NCBI RefSeq assembly: GCF_014207355.1
Contig: NZ_JACHEF010000001.1
Coordinates: forward strand, 1,483,241-1,547,240
Source of the DNA: Mesorhizobium sangaii
Lineage (GTDB): Bacteria; Pseudomonadota; Alphaproteobacteria; Rhizobiales; Rhizobiaceae
DNA: 64,000 nucleotides
Direction of reading: 5' to 3'
Shown here: piece by piece, positions 44,716 through 54,578 of the stretch
How the letters are laid out: the number at the start of each line of letters is the position of its first letter
Position numbering within the stretch: position 1 is the first letter of the stretch
The notes under the pieces: model-generated
The model's database searches: none
Told to the model about the DNA's origin: nothing
What the model saw: the letters and a program-made list of their open reading frames with translations, nothing else
Translations under genes and position numbers: made by a program

Positions 44716-45479
44716 GCGAGATCGTCCTCGATGTTCGCAATCTCGAGGCCGGCTACGAGCCCGGCGTACCGATCGTGCGCGGCGCCTCGATCACCGTTAG
44801 CAAAGGCGAGATCGTCGTCGTGCTCGGCCCCAATGGCGCCGGCAAGTCGAGCTTCATCAAGGCCATCGCCGGCCTCGTCCCGATCACCGGCGGCACGGTG
44901 TTTCTGGACGGCAAGGACATCACCGCCGCACCGGCCCACACCATGGTGCGGCTCGGTCTGGCCTTCGTGCCGCAGACCGAAAACATCTTCCCGCTGATGT
45001 CGGTCGAGGACAATCTGAAGGTCGCCTGCGGCATTCTCGAGCGGGGCGAAATCCCTGCCCGCATCGACGAGATGTATGCAGCCTTCCCCGACCTCATCCG
45101 CCAGCGACGAACCGCCGCCGGCAATCTCTCGGGTGGGCAAAGGCAGATGCTCGCCGTCGCGCGGGCGCTGATCGTCCACCCCAAGGTGCTGGTGCTCGAC
45201 GAGCCATCGGCCGGCCTGTCGCCGAAATTCGTGTCGATGGTGTTCGAGATGCTGGCCGGTATCCGCAAATCCGGTGTCACCATCCTTTTGGTCGAACAGA
45301 ACGCCAAGGCAGCACTCGCCATCGGCGACCGCGCCTATGTGCTGGTCGAAGGCAAAGACCGGCACGAAGGCATTGCTTCCGAACTGTGGAACGACCCGGT
45401 CGTGGCCGAACTCTACCTTGGCCAGCGCCCCCTCAAGGCAGAAAAAGCGCCGCACGCCGGTGAGGGAGGTGCGGCATGA
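44712..45479 (+). CDS. ABC transporter ATP-binding protein, LivF type
   Basis: 255 residues; ATG 44712 overlaps the LivG-type stop. Walker A GPNGAGKSS, signature LSGGQRQ, Walker B VLVLDEPSAG and H-loop VEQNAKAAL. FVPQTENIFPLMSVEDNL is the characteristic LivF Q-loop region. It works with the LivG-type subunit to energise uptake of the ligand bound by the 39381 product. Confidence 0.93.
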   Translation: MSEIVLDVRNLEAGYEPGVPIVRGASITVSKGEIVVVLGPNGAGKSSFIKAIAGLVPITGGTVFLDGKDITAAPAHTMVRLGLAFVPQTENIFPLMSVEDNLKVACGILERGEIPARIDEMYAAFPDLIRQRRTAAGNLSGGQRQMLAVARALIVHPKVLVLDEPSAGLSPKFVSMVFEMLAGIRKSGVTILLVEQNAKAALAIGDRAYVLVEGKDRHEGIASELWNDPVVAELYLGQRPLKAEKAPHAGEGGAA

Positions 45480-46384
45480 GCCTGCAATTCATCGTCGACG
45501 GGCTGCTGACCGGTTCGATGATCGGTCTCGGCGCCATCGGCGTGACGCTCACCTATTCGATCCTGCGCTTTTCGAACTTCGCCCATGGCGACTTCATGGC
45601 CTGGGGCACCTATGCGACGCTGGCCGTCGTCAGCGCCATCGGCGCGACATTCGGCAAGGTGGCGCCGATCGGACCGCTGTCGTTCGGCTGGCCGCTGATT
45701 GTCGCGCTGATCGTCGGCATGGCCTTCACCGCTTTGCTGGCGCTGCTGCTCGACAAGGTTCTGTTTGCGCGGCTACGCTCGCAGGGCCAGGCGATCATCG
45801 TGGTGATGGCGAGCTTCGGCGCATCGATGGCGCTCAGAAGCCTGCTCGAATTCACCTTCACCTCTCGGCCGACCTATTTCAGCCGGGCGATCCAGATCGC
45901 CATGCCGGTCGGCTTCGGCATTCGCATCACGCCCGACCAGATCGCGCTGCTACTGCTAACCGCCGTGCTGGTGCTCGGCGTGCATCTGTTGATGACACGC
46001 ACGCAGACCGGTCGCGCGATGCAGGCCTTGAGCCAAAATGCTGCACTGGCCCGCATCGTCGGCATCGACGTCGCCAGCGTGGTGCGCGTGACCTGGATCA
46101 TCGGCGGCGCGCTGGCCTGCGTCGCCGGGGTGATGATCGGCATTCTGGTGCAGATCCGCCCGTTCATGGGCTTCGACATGCTGCTGCCGATGTTCGCCGC
46201 CGCCATTCTCGGCGGCATCGGCAGCATTCCCGGCGCCGTGCTCGGCGGCCTGATCATCGGGCTGGCGGAAGCCGGCGCGGTACAGCTGATCGGCGCCGAA
46301 TGGCGCGCCGCCGTCTCCTTCATCATCCTGATGGCGGTGCTGTTCGTGCGACCAATCGGGCTGTTTGGAGTGAGGGAACGCTGA
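45476..46384 (+). CDS. ABC transporter permease, LivH type
   Basis: 302 residues, about eight membrane helices. The N-terminus (LLTGSMIGLGAIGVTLTYSI, then RFSNFAHGDFMAWGTY) is the classic LivH pattern, and the C-terminal loop AILGGIGSIPGAVLGGLIIG is the cytoplasmic coupling region. The start overlaps the LivF-type stop by four bases. Confidence 0.93.
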   Translation: MSLQFIVDGLLTGSMIGLGAIGVTLTYSILRFSNFAHGDFMAWGTYATLAVVSAIGATFGKVAPIGPLSFGWPLIVALIVGMAFTALLALLLDKVLFARLRSQGQAIIVVMASFGASMALRSLLEFTFTSRPTYFSRAIQIAMPVGFGIRITPDQIALLLLTAVLVLGVHLLMTRTQTGRAMQALSQNAALARIVGIDVASVVRVTWIIGGALACVAGVMIGILVQIRPFMGFDMLLPMFAAAILGGIGSIPGAVLGGLIIGLAEAGAVQLIGAEWRAAVSFIILMAVLFVRPIGLFGVRER

Positions 46385-47364
46385 TGGATCTGCTCGGCTA
46401 CGGCGCCTTCTTCCTGACCACGGCGCTGATCTTTTCGCTGGTCACACTGGGGCTTAACCTGCAATGGGGGCTGACCGGCCTGTTCAATGTCGGCCTCGCC
46501 GGCTTCGTCGCCATCGGTGCCTACACCTCGGCGCTGCTGACCACACCTGACGATGCCGCGCGGCTCGGCGGCTTCGGCCTGCCGATCCTTGTCGGTTGGC
46601 TCGGCGCCATGGCCGTCGGCGGCATCGCCGCAGCACTTACCGGCATGGCCACGTTGCGGCTGAGATCCGACTATCTGGCGATCACCACGTTCGGCGTCGC
46701 CGTCGTCGTGCAGTTGGTCGCGCTCAACGCGCAGGGATTGACCGGTGGCCCGTTCGGCATCGGCTTCATCCCGCGTCCCTTCGGCAGCCTTGCCGAGACA
46801 CCGCTGCTGTTCAACCTCTCCAACCTTGCCGTCGTCTCGGCCGTGACGCTCGTCGCCTACCTCGCCTTGGAGCACCTGTCGCGCAGCCCGTGGGGCCGCG
46901 TCTTGAAGGCGCTGCGCGAGGACGAACGGGCGGCGATCTCGCTGGGCAAGAGCGCGCGCTTCTTTCGCGTCCAGGCCTTTGCCGTCGGTGGTGCCATCAT
47001 GGCGCTGGCGGGCGCACTGCAGGCGCATTTCACCGGCTTCATCGCGCCGGACAATTACCTGCCGATCCTGACCTTCCAGGTGTGGGTGATGCTCATCGTC
47101 GGCGGCTCGGGCAGCAATCTCGGCGCCGTCATCGGCAGCATCCTGGTCTGGGCGATATGGGCCGGATCGGGCACGTTGACCAGCGTGCTGTTCCCGCCGG
47201 AGCAGCAGGCCCGCGCCGCAGCGCTACAGATTGCCGCGATCGGTGTCATGCTTTGCGTCATCCTGCTGATCCGGCCGAACGGCCTGTTCGGCGACCGGCC
47301 GCGGCGGCCATGGTTCAGCAAGCGGGCGAAGTTGGTCGCGGACAAGAGCAGTTCCGGGTCATGA
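46384..47364 (+). CDS. ABC transporter permease, LivM type
   Basis: 326 residues from ATG 46384, sharing one base with the LivH-type stop (TGATG). LNLQWGLTGLFNVGLAGFVA and the coupling segment ALREDERAAISLGKS, followed by MLIVGGSGSNLGAVIGSIL, identify the LivM-type second permease. The reading frame continues upstream within the previous gene but does not represent a longer protein. Confidence 0.93.
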   Translation: MDLLGYGAFFLTTALIFSLVTLGLNLQWGLTGLFNVGLAGFVAIGAYTSALLTTPDDAARLGGFGLPILVGWLGAMAVGGIAAALTGMATLRLRSDYLAITTFGVAVVVQLVALNAQGLTGGPFGIGFIPRPFGSLAETPLLFNLSNLAVVSAVTLVAYLALEHLSRSPWGRVLKALREDERAAISLGKSARFFRVQAFAVGGAIMALAGALQAHFTGFIAPDNYLPILTFQVWVMLIVGGSGSNLGAVIGSILVWAIWAGSGTLTSVLFPPEQQARAAALQIAAIGVMLCVILLIRPNGLFGDRPRRPWFSKRAKLVADKSSSGS

Positions 47365-48677
47365 GTGCCGCTGTCCGGCAGGAAGCGCATGACGTTTCGC
47401 TCTGGCATGCCGTCAGTCGCAATCGTCGCGACCGGCCGGCGCTGCAAGGCGAGCTCAATGTCGATCTCGCCATTGTCGGCGGCGGCTTTTCCGGTCTTTC
47501 GACAGCATTGCACGCCGCCGAGAAGGGGATGTCGGTCGCCATCCTCGAAGCCGAAACCATTGCCTGGGGCGCCACAGGCCGCAATGCCGGCCTTGTCGTG
47601 CCGAATTTTGCCAAGCGAGACCCCGACGACATCATTGCCGAACTCGGGCCTGAGCGTGGCGAGCGGCTGGTCGACTTCGCCGCCGGCAGCGCCGACCTCG
47701 TCTTCGACCTGATCAAGCGGCACAACATCGAATGCGACGCGCTGCAGAATGGCTGGATCCAGCCGGCACACACCCCGGCCGCCTTGAAGAAGACGCGATC
47801 GCGCGCCGAGCAATGGGCGCGGCGCGGCCGGCCGACCGTCACGCTGGATAGCGCGGCGGTGACGGAACTCACTGGTCTTCGCGGTTACAGCGGCGGCTGG
47901 ATGGACCGTTCCGGCGGCGTCCTCAACCCGGTCGAGTATGCGCGCGGTCTTGCCGATGCGGCCGAGAAAGCCGGCGCTCGGCTTTTCGAGCACACACGTG
48001 TCGCTTCGATCGACCGCATGGCAGACGGCTCGACGTTGAGAACCACAGCCGGCGCGGTGCGAGCAGGAAAGGTTCTGGTCGCGACGAATGCCTATGGTAG
48101 CGCTTTGAACCCGCTCCTGGCGCGAACCTATATCCCGCTGAAAGTTTTCCAGATCGCCACCGCGCCGCTGCCGCCCGACATACGCACTCGCCTGCTGCCC
48201 GGCGGCCATGGCATCGGCGACACCAGGCGCAACCTGTTCACCTGCCGCTTCGACAGCCAGAACCGGTTGATCAGCGGTGGGATGCAGATTGTCGGCACCG
48301 GTGCCGAGACGCGCGTGCCGCAAACGGTCTGGCGACGGCTCGCCAGGCATCTCGATTTGCCCGACCTGCCGCCGCTTGCCTACAGCTGGACGGGGGTGGC
48401 GGCGGTGACGCCAGATTTCCTGCCGCGCCTCATCGACCTCGGCCCGGGTCTGATCGCCGGCTTCGCTTGCAATGGCCGCGGCATCGCCATGACCACGGCG
48501 ATGGGCAAGGTACTGGCGGACTGGGCGAGCGGGGTGGACACCCAGGACTTGCCGCTTCCCTTCGCCCCGCCGTCGCCGGTCCCGTTCCATGGCGTGGTCC
48601 GCTATGCACCCAATGTGCTGCTCCCCTGGAGCATGCTGCGAGACCGGCTGGACAAGCTGGGCCTGACTGGTCTCTAG
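47361..48677 (+). CDS. FAD-dependent oxidoreductase, DAO family
   Basis: 438 residues from ATG 47361 (ATGA overlap with the permease). The FAD-binding GGGFSGLSTALHAAEKG is at about 39, followed by WGATGRNAGLVVP, and the C-terminal GLIAGFACNGRGIAMTTAMG closes the FAD site, as in the D-amino-acid oxidase/glycine oxidase/gamma-glutamylputrescine oxidoreductase group. Coupling to an importer suggests it oxidises the imported amine or amino acid. The precise substrate is open. Confidence 0.9.
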   Translation: MSAAVRQEAHDVSLWHAVSRNRRDRPALQGELNVDLAIVGGGFSGLSTALHAAEKGMSVAILEAETIAWGATGRNAGLVVPNFAKRDPDDIIAELGPERGERLVDFAAGSADLVFDLIKRHNIECDALQNGWIQPAHTPAALKKTRSRAEQWARRGRPTVTLDSAAVTELTGLRGYSGGWMDRSGGVLNPVEYARGLADAAEKAGARLFEHTRVASIDRMADGSTLRTTAGAVRAGKVLVATNAYGSALNPLLARTYIPLKVFQIATAPLPPDIRTRLLPGGHGIGDTRRNLFTCRFDSQNRLISGGMQIVGTGAETRVPQTVWRRLARHLDLPDLPPLAYSWTGVAAVTPDFLPRLIDLGPGLIAGFACNGRGIAMTTAMGKVLADWASGVDTQDLPLPFAPPSPVPFHGVVRYAPNVLLPWSMLRDRLDKLGLTGL

Positions 48678-49108
48678 CGCCTTGCCAGAGCCGCACCTGT
48701 ACACCACCGTCGCTTCGTTCGCATGACACGCCTGATCTGGCCTGACGCCAATGCGGTCCGGCATCCGTCGGTCCAACTACAGCCGACATTTGAGCGCCAG
48801 CGCTAGCCTTCCCGCAATTTACGCAATGAAATCAATGGTCATGGAAGGCCCGGAGCCTCGGACTTTTCTGCACAAAATCAACATGTTAGCGGATGGCTCG
48901 CCAATCCGTTTCCCTCGTACGGTCTGGCGAACCTAGAGACAATGAACGAGATTAACTAGCAGCTTTGAACCGTCCGTTGCTGGCCTGTTGCCTTGGTCGA
49001 ACGTTGACTGCCGCCACGGCCCGGTTCACGCTCAGAATCACTCTCAGCCGCAAGGCAGACAATACCCAGAAGGTTCGAGGACTACCCAAAAATAAGGCGG
49101 AAGACATT
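48678..49108. other. Intergenic region upstream of the nad cluster
   Basis: No gene with coding character. A frame open from 48965 runs into nadQ, but its first 48 codons look non-coding. AT-rich bases around 48890-48960 may hold the nadQ promoter. Confidence 0.4.
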
Positions 49109-50056
49109 GTGAGGCAGCCCGCAAAAAGCGGCCAACAGCATTTTATCGCGGCGGAACTGATTGCGGTGTTGGTCGCAGTGACGATTGGTCACCCGCGCGT
49201 CATGACCATCGAGCGTGGTCAATCCTTGCCTTCCGGCCCATTCGAACTTGGACATCGTTCCCTGCAGTCGGGCCTTAGGGATTGGGTCGAACAGCAGACA
49301 CGCCACCCGTTGGGCTATATCGAGCAGCTCTACACTTTCGCCGATCGCGACAGGACGGCAAACGGGAGCGCGCAACGCGTGGTTTCCATCAGCTATCTCG
49401 CCTTGACCCGGGAGGAGCAGGCTGCACCTGCCGACAAAGCCGCATGGCGCAACTGGTACGACTATTTCCCTTGGGAAGATCATCGTGCAGGTGTTCCCTC
49501 TACATTACCGGACCTGATCGTTCCGGGCCTGAAGGCATGGGCGGATGCCGCGGACGATCATCAAGTGCGTCTCGACCGCCGGCAACGAACCGCGATTGCC
49601 TTCGGTGTCGATGAACATTCATGGAACGAGGAGTTGGTGCTGCAACGCTACGAGTTGCTCTACGAAGCGGGTCTTGTCGGGGAAGCGCGTCACCAGCGAG
49701 GGGAAAACGGCACGCTATCGGCCTTCGGTCTGGCAATGGCGGCCGATCACCGCCGTATTCTGGCCACAGGCATCGCAAGGTTGCGCGCCAAGATCAAATA
49801 TCGTCCTGTCGTTTTCGAACTCATGCCGTCGGTCTTTACGCTCCTGCAACTCCAGCGCAGCGTCGAAGCGCTGGCCGGCCGGCTCGTCCACAAGCAGAAT
49901 TTCAGGCGGTTGGTAGAGCAGCAGGAACTTGTCGAAGAGACTGGCGCATCAACAACCGACACTGGCGGCCGACCCGCCAAGTTGTTTCGCTTCCGGCACG
50001 GCGTGCTGGCCGAGCGGGCAGTCGCCGGGACGAAATTGCCACTTTCACGTGCTTGA
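49109..50056 (+). CDS. nadQ: NAD biosynthesis regulator NadQ (Nudix-like/winged-helix repressor)
   Basis: About 315 residues. The N-terminal domain (AELIAVLVAVTIGHPRVMTI, LPSGPFELGHRSLQSGL, LGYIEQLYTFADRDR) is a Nudix-like fold without a complete Nudix box, as in the COG4111/NadQ and NrtR group. The C-terminal part (FELMPSVFTLLQLQRSVEAL, HKQNFRRLVEQQELVEET) is a winged-helix DNA-binding domain. NadQ represses nadABC in alphaproteobacteria. It lies directly upstream of nadA with repeated AT-rich operator-like elements between. The start is uncertain: GTG 49109 keeps the conserved N-terminal strand and follows AAGGCGGAAG, while ATG 49203 would truncate it. Confidence 0.82.
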   Translation: MRQPAKSGQQHFIAAELIAVLVAVTIGHPRVMTIERGQSLPSGPFELGHRSLQSGLRDWVEQQTRHPLGYIEQLYTFADRDRTANGSAQRVVSISYLALTREEQAAPADKAAWRNWYDYFPWEDHRAGVPSTLPDLIVPGLKAWADAADDHQVRLDRRQRTAIAFGVDEHSWNEELVLQRYELLYEAGLVGEARHQRGENGTLSAFGLAMAADHRRILATGIARLRAKIKYRPVVFELMPSVFTLLQLQRSVEALAGRLVHKQNFRRLVEQQELVEETGASTTDTGGRPAKLFRFRHGVLAERAVAGTKLPLSRA

Positions 50057-50059
50057 CAT

Positions 50060-50117
50060 CCCTTATACTCCATATAAGCATATGCCCTATATATACTCAC
50101 AACGAGCATATGTGAGG
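50060..50117. promoter_or_regulatory. Promoter/operator region of nadABC, candidate NadQ sites
   Basis: AT-rich block between nadQ and nadA. AGCATATG occurs twice (50077-50084 and 50105-50112, 28 bases apart), GCATATGC is a perfect palindrome (50078-50085), and CTCACA/TGTGAG (50096-50101 and 50111-50116) forms an inverted repeat with a 9-base spacer. A TTGACA overlaps the nadQ stop at 50053-50058. The placement suits autoregulated repression of nadABC by NadQ. Confidence 0.6.
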
Positions 50118-50124
50118 CACGCAA

Positions 50125-51087
50125 ATGACGCTGAGTTCCACGCTGTACGATCGAGTACGGACGGTCATTCCGGCCATCGAATGGCCGGTATTCGCCGATG
50201 ATATAGAGGCCATTCTCGATCTGAAGCGGCAGCGAAACGCCGTCATCCTGGCGCACAATTATCAAACACCGGAAATCTTCCACTGTGTCGCCGATATCGT
50301 CGGCGACAGCCTGGCACTTGCCCACAAGGCGATGACGGTCGAAGCGGATATCATTGTGCTGGCAGGCGTGCATTTCATGGCCGAGACGGCAAAGCTGCTC
50401 AATCCGCAAAAGACGGTACTCATTCCTGACCTGCGCGCAGGCTGTTCGCTGGCCGACTCGATTACCGCCGAAGACATCCGCCTGCTTCGGCAGCGCTATC
50501 CCGGCGTGCCGGTCGTCACCTATGTCAACACGTCAGCCGAAGTGAAAGCCGAGTCCGATATCTGCTGTACCTCCGGCAATGCGAAGGCTGTCGTCGAGTC
50601 GCTTGGCGTTCCCCAGGTGATCATGCTGCCAGACGAATATCTGGCCCAGAACATCGCCGCCCAGACCGAAGTGCAGATCATCTCCTGGAAAGGGCATTGC
50701 GAGGTGCATGAGCGCTTCACGCCTGCAGACATCCGCCAGTTGCGCGAGGACCATCCGGGTGTGACGGTGTTGGCACATCCCGAGTGCCCGCCAGAAGTGG
50801 TGGCCGAGGCCGATTTTTCCGGCTCGACCGCAGCGATGTCCGACTATGTCGGGCGGCAAAAGCCGCCCCGCGTCATGCTGATGACGGAATGCTCGATGAG
50901 CGACAATATCGCGGTCGAACACCCCGAGGTCGAGTTCATCCGGCCCTGCAATTTGTGCCCGCACATGAAGCGGATAACGCTCGCCAACATCCGTACGGCG
51001 CTCGAGCAGAACCGCCATGTGGTGACCATCGAGCCGGAGATTGCCGGGCGCGCGCGGCTGGCCGTCGAGCGGATGCTGGCGGTATGA
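50125..51087 (+). CDS. nadA: Quinolinate synthase NadA
   Basis: 320 residues. It condenses iminoaspartate with dihydroxyacetone phosphate to quinolinate using a [4Fe-4S] cluster. AHNYQTPEI near the N-terminus is the substrate-site signature. The cluster cysteines are expected in [19 protein letters not shown] and [29 protein letters not shown] and AHPECPPEV are also family hallmarks. It is the first gene of the nadABC operon and coupled to nadB by ATGA. Regulation by NadQ is likely given the upstream repeats. Confidence 0.97.
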   Translation: MTLSSTLYDRVRTVIPAIEWPVFADDIEAILDLKRQRNAVILAHNYQTPEIFHCVADIVGDSLALAHKAMTVEADIIVLAGVHFMAETAKLLNPQKTVLIPDLRAGCSLADSITAEDIRLLRQRYPGVPVVTYVNTSAEVKAESDICCTSGNAKAVVESLGVPQVIMLPDEYLAQNIAAQTEVQIISWKGHCEVHERFTPADIRQLREDHPGVTVLAHPECPPEVVAEADFSGSTAAMSDYVGRQKPPRVMLMTECSMSDNIAVEHPEVEFIRPCNLCPHMKRITLANIRTALEQNRHVVTIEPEIAGRARLAVERMLAV

Positions 51088-52622
51088 GCGTGGACGTCCG
51101 CGATCTCGCCGGGCGACCGGTCATCATCGGCGGCGGCATAGCCGGGCTGATGACCGCGCTGCACTTGGCGCCCGAACCGGTGCTTCTCCTGTCCAGGACG
51201 CCATTGGGTGCTGACGCCTCCAGCACGTGGGCACAGGGCGGCCTCGCCGCAAGCCTCGGCGACGACGACGATCCGGCGCTGCATCTGGCCGACACGCTCG
51301 CCGCAGGCGATGGGCTCTGCGACCGGGACGTGGCGAACCGCATCCTCCAAGCCGCGCCCGGTGCGATCGAGACGTTGGCGGGCTTCGGGGTCCGCTTCGA
51401 CCGCACGCCGGAAGGGACGGTGCTTCTTGGACTGGAGGCCGCGCACAGCCGACGCCGCATCGTTCATGCCGGCGGCGACGGCAGCGGGCGCGAGATCATG
51501 CGTGCCCTGGTTGCGGCCGTCCGCTCGACACCGACAATAGAGGTCGTTGAGGACTTCGAAGCGCGCCAACTGGCCGTCGAGGACGGCAAGATCGCCGGTG
51601 TTCTGGCGAGCGGTCCGACGGGCCCGGTGTTCTTCACCACGGGACGGGCCGTCGTTGCCACCGGCGGAATCGGTGGGCTGTTTCTCGACAGCACAAATCC
51701 TCTGGGCAGTTGCGGACAGGGCCTGGCGCTTGCGGCCCGCGCGGGGGCTGTCCTTGCCGATATGGAATTCATCCAGTTCCACCCGACCGCGCTTGATGGA
51801 TCGAACCGCCCCATGACGCTCATCAGCGAGGCGGTTCGCGGCGAAGGCGCAACCATCGTCGACGAGACAGGGCGGCGTTTCCTCGACGGTTTGCGAGGGG
51901 AACTCGCACCACGCGACATCGTCGCGCGCGCCGTCTGGAAGCATCTTGCCGATGGCCATCGCGTCTTTCTCGATGTACGGGAAAAGCCCGGCCCGGCATT
52001 CGGGCGGCAGTTCCCGACGATCGCATCGGCCTGCGGCAAGGCGGGCATCGATCCGACGCGTGATCCCATTCCCATCCGGCCGGCGCAGCACTATCACATG
52101 GGTGGTGTGGCAGTGGATCTGGCCGGGCGCACATCAGTTCCGGGACTTTGGGCTTGCGGAGAGGTCGCCTCGACCGGGCTGCACGGCGCCAACAGGCTGG
52201 CCAGCAATTCGTTGATCGAGGCCGTCGTCTGCGCGCGCTGGGTCGCCGAGAGTGTTGCCGGTTCGCCCGGAGGTGGCGGAAAGCCAGCGATGGCACCTCG
52301 CCTGCTCGCCCCCGATCCAAGGCCCGTGCGTCCTCTTCTGTCCCGAGCCCTCGGCGTCATACGGGACGGTGAAGGGTTGAAGGAGGCCGTACGGGCCTTG
52401 TTGCTGCTGTTGCAGCGGCGCGACATGGCCTCCGATCCCGCGGCCGTCGGGCTGATGATCGCGGCTGCCGCCTTGCAGCGCCGAGAAAGCCGAGGTGCTC
52501 ATTTCCGGACCGACTTTCCGCATCATGCGGCTCTCGCCCGCCGCTCCCAAATCACGCTCGACGCGGCCATTGCCGCGGCGCGGGAACTCACATCCTCCCC
52601 GACTCTGGAAAGCGTCTCGTGA
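51084..52622 (+). CDS. nadB: L-aspartate oxidase NadB
   Basis: 512 residues, close to the family length. The FAD site [16 protein letters not shown] is at about 14, [14 protein letters not shown] follows, and the active-site segments [25 protein letters not shown] and [11 protein letters not shown] are intact. The C-terminal [19 protein letters not shown] is diagnostic. It oxidises L-aspartate to iminoaspartate for NadA. It starts inside the nadA stop (ATGA), and its own stop overlaps the nadC start. Confidence 0.96.
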   Translation: MSVDVRDLAGRPVIIGGGIAGLMTALHLAPEPVLLLSRTPLGADASSTWAQGGLAASLGDDDDPALHLADTLAAGDGLCDRDVANRILQAAPGAIETLAGFGVRFDRTPEGTVLLGLEAAHSRRRIVHAGGDGSGREIMRALVAAVRSTPTIEVVEDFEARQLAVEDGKIAGVLASGPTGPVFFTTGRAVVATGGIGGLFLDSTNPLGSCGQGLALAARAGAVLADMEFIQFHPTALDGSNRPMTLISEAVRGEGATIVDETGRRFLDGLRGELAPRDIVARAVWKHLADGHRVFLDVREKPGPAFGRQFPTIASACGKAGIDPTRDPIPIRPAQHYHMGGVAVDLAGRTSVPGLWACGEVASTGLHGANRLASNSLIEAVVCARWVAESVAGSPGGGGKPAMAPRLLAPDPRPVRPLLSRALGVIRDGEGLKEAVRALLLLLQRRDMASDPAAVGLMIAAAALQRRESRGAHFRTDFPHHAALARRSQITLDAAIAAARELTSSPTLESVS

Positions 52623-53476
52623 TGAGCCTCGCACCACTCCCCGCAATCATGCTCGAGCCTCTGGTGCGGGCAGCTCTTCTCGAAGATCTCGGCAGGGCTG
52701 GCGACGTGACCTCGGATGCCGTCATACCGAAAGACCATCATGCGACAACCGCCCTGACAGCGCGCCAGGCCGGGACCGTCGCCGGGCTCGATCTGGCCAT
52801 GCTCGCCTTCCGGCTCATCGACCAGAGCGTCGACATGACCGTACATCATGGGGACGGCAGCGAAGTGGAAGCCGACGAGATCGTTGCAACGGTGAGCGGT
52901 CCGGCCCGGGCCATTCTCACCGCGGAACGGACGGCACTCAATTTCCTCTGTCACCTGAGCGGCATCGCCACCGCGACGGCATCGGTCGTCGCGGCGGTTC
53001 GCGGGCACGGCGCAAAGATCGTCTGCACCCGCAAGACGACACCTGGATTGCGGGCTGTCGAAAAATACGCCGTGCGTGCCGGTGGCGGATCCAATCACCG
53101 CTTCGGCCTCGACGACGCGATCCTGATCAAGGACAACCACATCGCCATCGCCGGCGGAATTCGCCCCGCAATAGAACGCGTGCGAGGCAGCGTCGGCCAT
53201 CTCGTCAAGATCGAAGTCGAGGTCGATACGCTAGCCCAGCTCGAAGAGGTTCTGGCGCTCGCTCCCGACGCTGTGCTGCTTGACAATATGTCGGTCGACG
53301 AGCTTCGCCAGGCTGTCGTGCTGGTTGCCGGCCGGACGATCACCGAGGCATCTGGCAGGATCACCGCCGCGATTGCGCCAGCCGTTGCCGCAACCGGTGT
53401 CGATCTGATTTCCATTGGCTGGTTGACTCACAGTGCGCCGATCCTCGATATCGGTCTCGATTACCGTGAGCTTTGA
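52622..53476 (+). CDS. nadC: Nicotinate-nucleotide pyrophosphorylase NadC (carboxylating)
   Basis: 284 residues. It converts quinolinate and PRPP to nicotinate mononucleotide. Key stretches are ALLEDLGRAGDVTSDAV, ALNFLCHLSGIAT, the phosphate-binding CTRKTTPGLRAVEKYAV, RFGLDDAILIKDNH and VEVDTLAQLEE. ATG 52622 shares one base with the nadB stop; a GTG at 52619 is the alternative. It is the last of nadABC; bioB follows 94 bases later on the same strand, so read-through into the bio operon is possible. Confidence 0.96.
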   Translation: MSLAPLPAIMLEPLVRAALLEDLGRAGDVTSDAVIPKDHHATTALTARQAGTVAGLDLAMLAFRLIDQSVDMTVHHGDGSEVEADEIVATVSGPARAILTAERTALNFLCHLSGIATATASVVAAVRGHGAKIVCTRKTTPGLRAVEKYAVRAGGGSNHRFGLDDAILIKDNHIAIAGGIRPAIERVRGSVGHLVKIEVEVDTLAQLEEVLALAPDAVLLDNMSVDELRQAVVLVAGRTITEASGRITAAIAPAVAATGVDLISIGWLTHSAPILDIGLDYREL

Positions 53477-53570
53477 TGGTGAGACCCTGACCATCTACAT
53501 TCGACCCAGCTCCTCTCGACGCGGTCCGCCAGTTTGAAGGTGCCCATGTCGCCACAACGCAAGGAACAGG

Positions 53571-54578
53571 ATGGAAATGCACGCAGCGATTTCGGAAAAG
53601 ACCATGTCTGAAGCACAATCCTTCGACGGCGGCCGGATGTGGACCCTGGAAGAGGCTCGGGCGCTACATGACGCGCCTTTCAATGACCTGCTGTTTCAGG
53701 CACAAACCGTTCACCGCCAGAATTTCGATCCCAACAAGGTCCAGCTCAGCCGGCTTCTCAGCATCAAGACCGGCGGCTGTCCGGAGGATTGCGGCTATTG
53801 CAGCCAGTCGGCCCATCACGAAACTGGCTTGAAGGCGTCGAAGCTGATGGAGGTCAGGCGCGTCATCGCCGAAGCGACCAAGGCGCGTGATGCCGGCGCC
53901 ACCCGCTATTGCATGGGCGCCGCCTGGCGCAATCCCAAGGCGCGCGACATGGATGCGGTCGTTGCGATGGTCGAAGGCGTCAAGGCGCTGGGCATGGAGA
54001 CCTGCATGACGCTCGGCATGCTCGATCTTGAGCAGACCGCTCGGCTCAAACACGCCGGTCTCGACTATTACAACCACAACATCGATACGTCGGAACGCTA
54101 CTATAGCGAGATCATCAGCACGCGCAGCTTTGCTGACCGGCTCGAAACACTCGAGCTTGTCCGCCAATCCGGCATCAAGGTCTGCTGTGGCGGCATTGTC
54201 GGCATGGGCGAAGAGCCGGTGGACCGGATCGACATGCTGGTGACACTGGCCAATCTGCTGGAACATCCGCAAAGCGTTCCGATCAACATGCTGATCCCGA
54301 TCGAAGGCACCCCGCTTGCCGAAACCAGGCCGATCGAGCCGATCGAATTCGTGCGTGTGATCGCGCTGGCGCGCATCATGATGCCGAAATCGCATGTCCG
54401 ACTTTCGGCCGGCCGCACCGCCATGACCGACGAGATGCAGGCACTGTGTTTCTTTGCCGGCGCCAATTCGATCTTCGTCGGCGACACGCTGCTGACGGCG
54501 GACAATCCCGGCGAGGACAAGGATAGCCTTCTGTTCCGCCGTCTCGGCATCGAGCCGATGGAACTCGAGGCGCAATGA
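53571..54578 (+). CDS. bioB: Biotin synthase BioB
   Basis: 335 residues. The radical-SAM cluster motif CPEDCGYC is at about residues 66-73. [23 protein letters not shown] and the C-terminal [10 protein letters not shown] (arginine ligand of the [2Fe-2S] cluster) and [16 protein letters not shown] confirm BioB. It inserts sulfur into dethiobiotin. ATG 53571 follows AAGGAACAGG. First gene of bioBFDAZ, coupled to bioF. No TTATCTATAA-like BioR box was found in the 94 bases upstream. Confidence 0.97.
   Translation: MEMHAAISEKTMSEAQSFDGGRMWTLEEARALHDAPFNDLLFQAQTVHRQNFDPNKVQLSRLLSIKTGGCPEDCGYCSQSAHHETGLKASKLMEVRRVIAEATKARDAGATRYCMGAAWRNPKARDMDAVVAMVEGVKALGMETCMTLGMLDLEQTARLKHAGLDYYNHNIDTSERYYSEIISTRSFADRLETLELVRQSGIKVCCGGIVGMGEEPVDRIDMLVTLANLLEHPQSVPINMLIPIEGTPLAETRPIEPIEFVRVIALARIMMPKSHVRLSAGRTAMTDEMQALCFFAGANSIFVGDTLLTADNPGEDKDSLLFRRLGIEPMELEAQ

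Noticed and set aside
47055-48776. 573-codon open frame on the minus strand
   Set aside because: Antisense to the permease and FAD oxidoreductase genes, which are unambiguous.
53477-53570. BioR operator (TTATCTATAA type) upstream of bioB
   Set aside because: No matching sequence in this gap; only a weak 6-base inverted repeat (GATGGT/ACCATC) was found.
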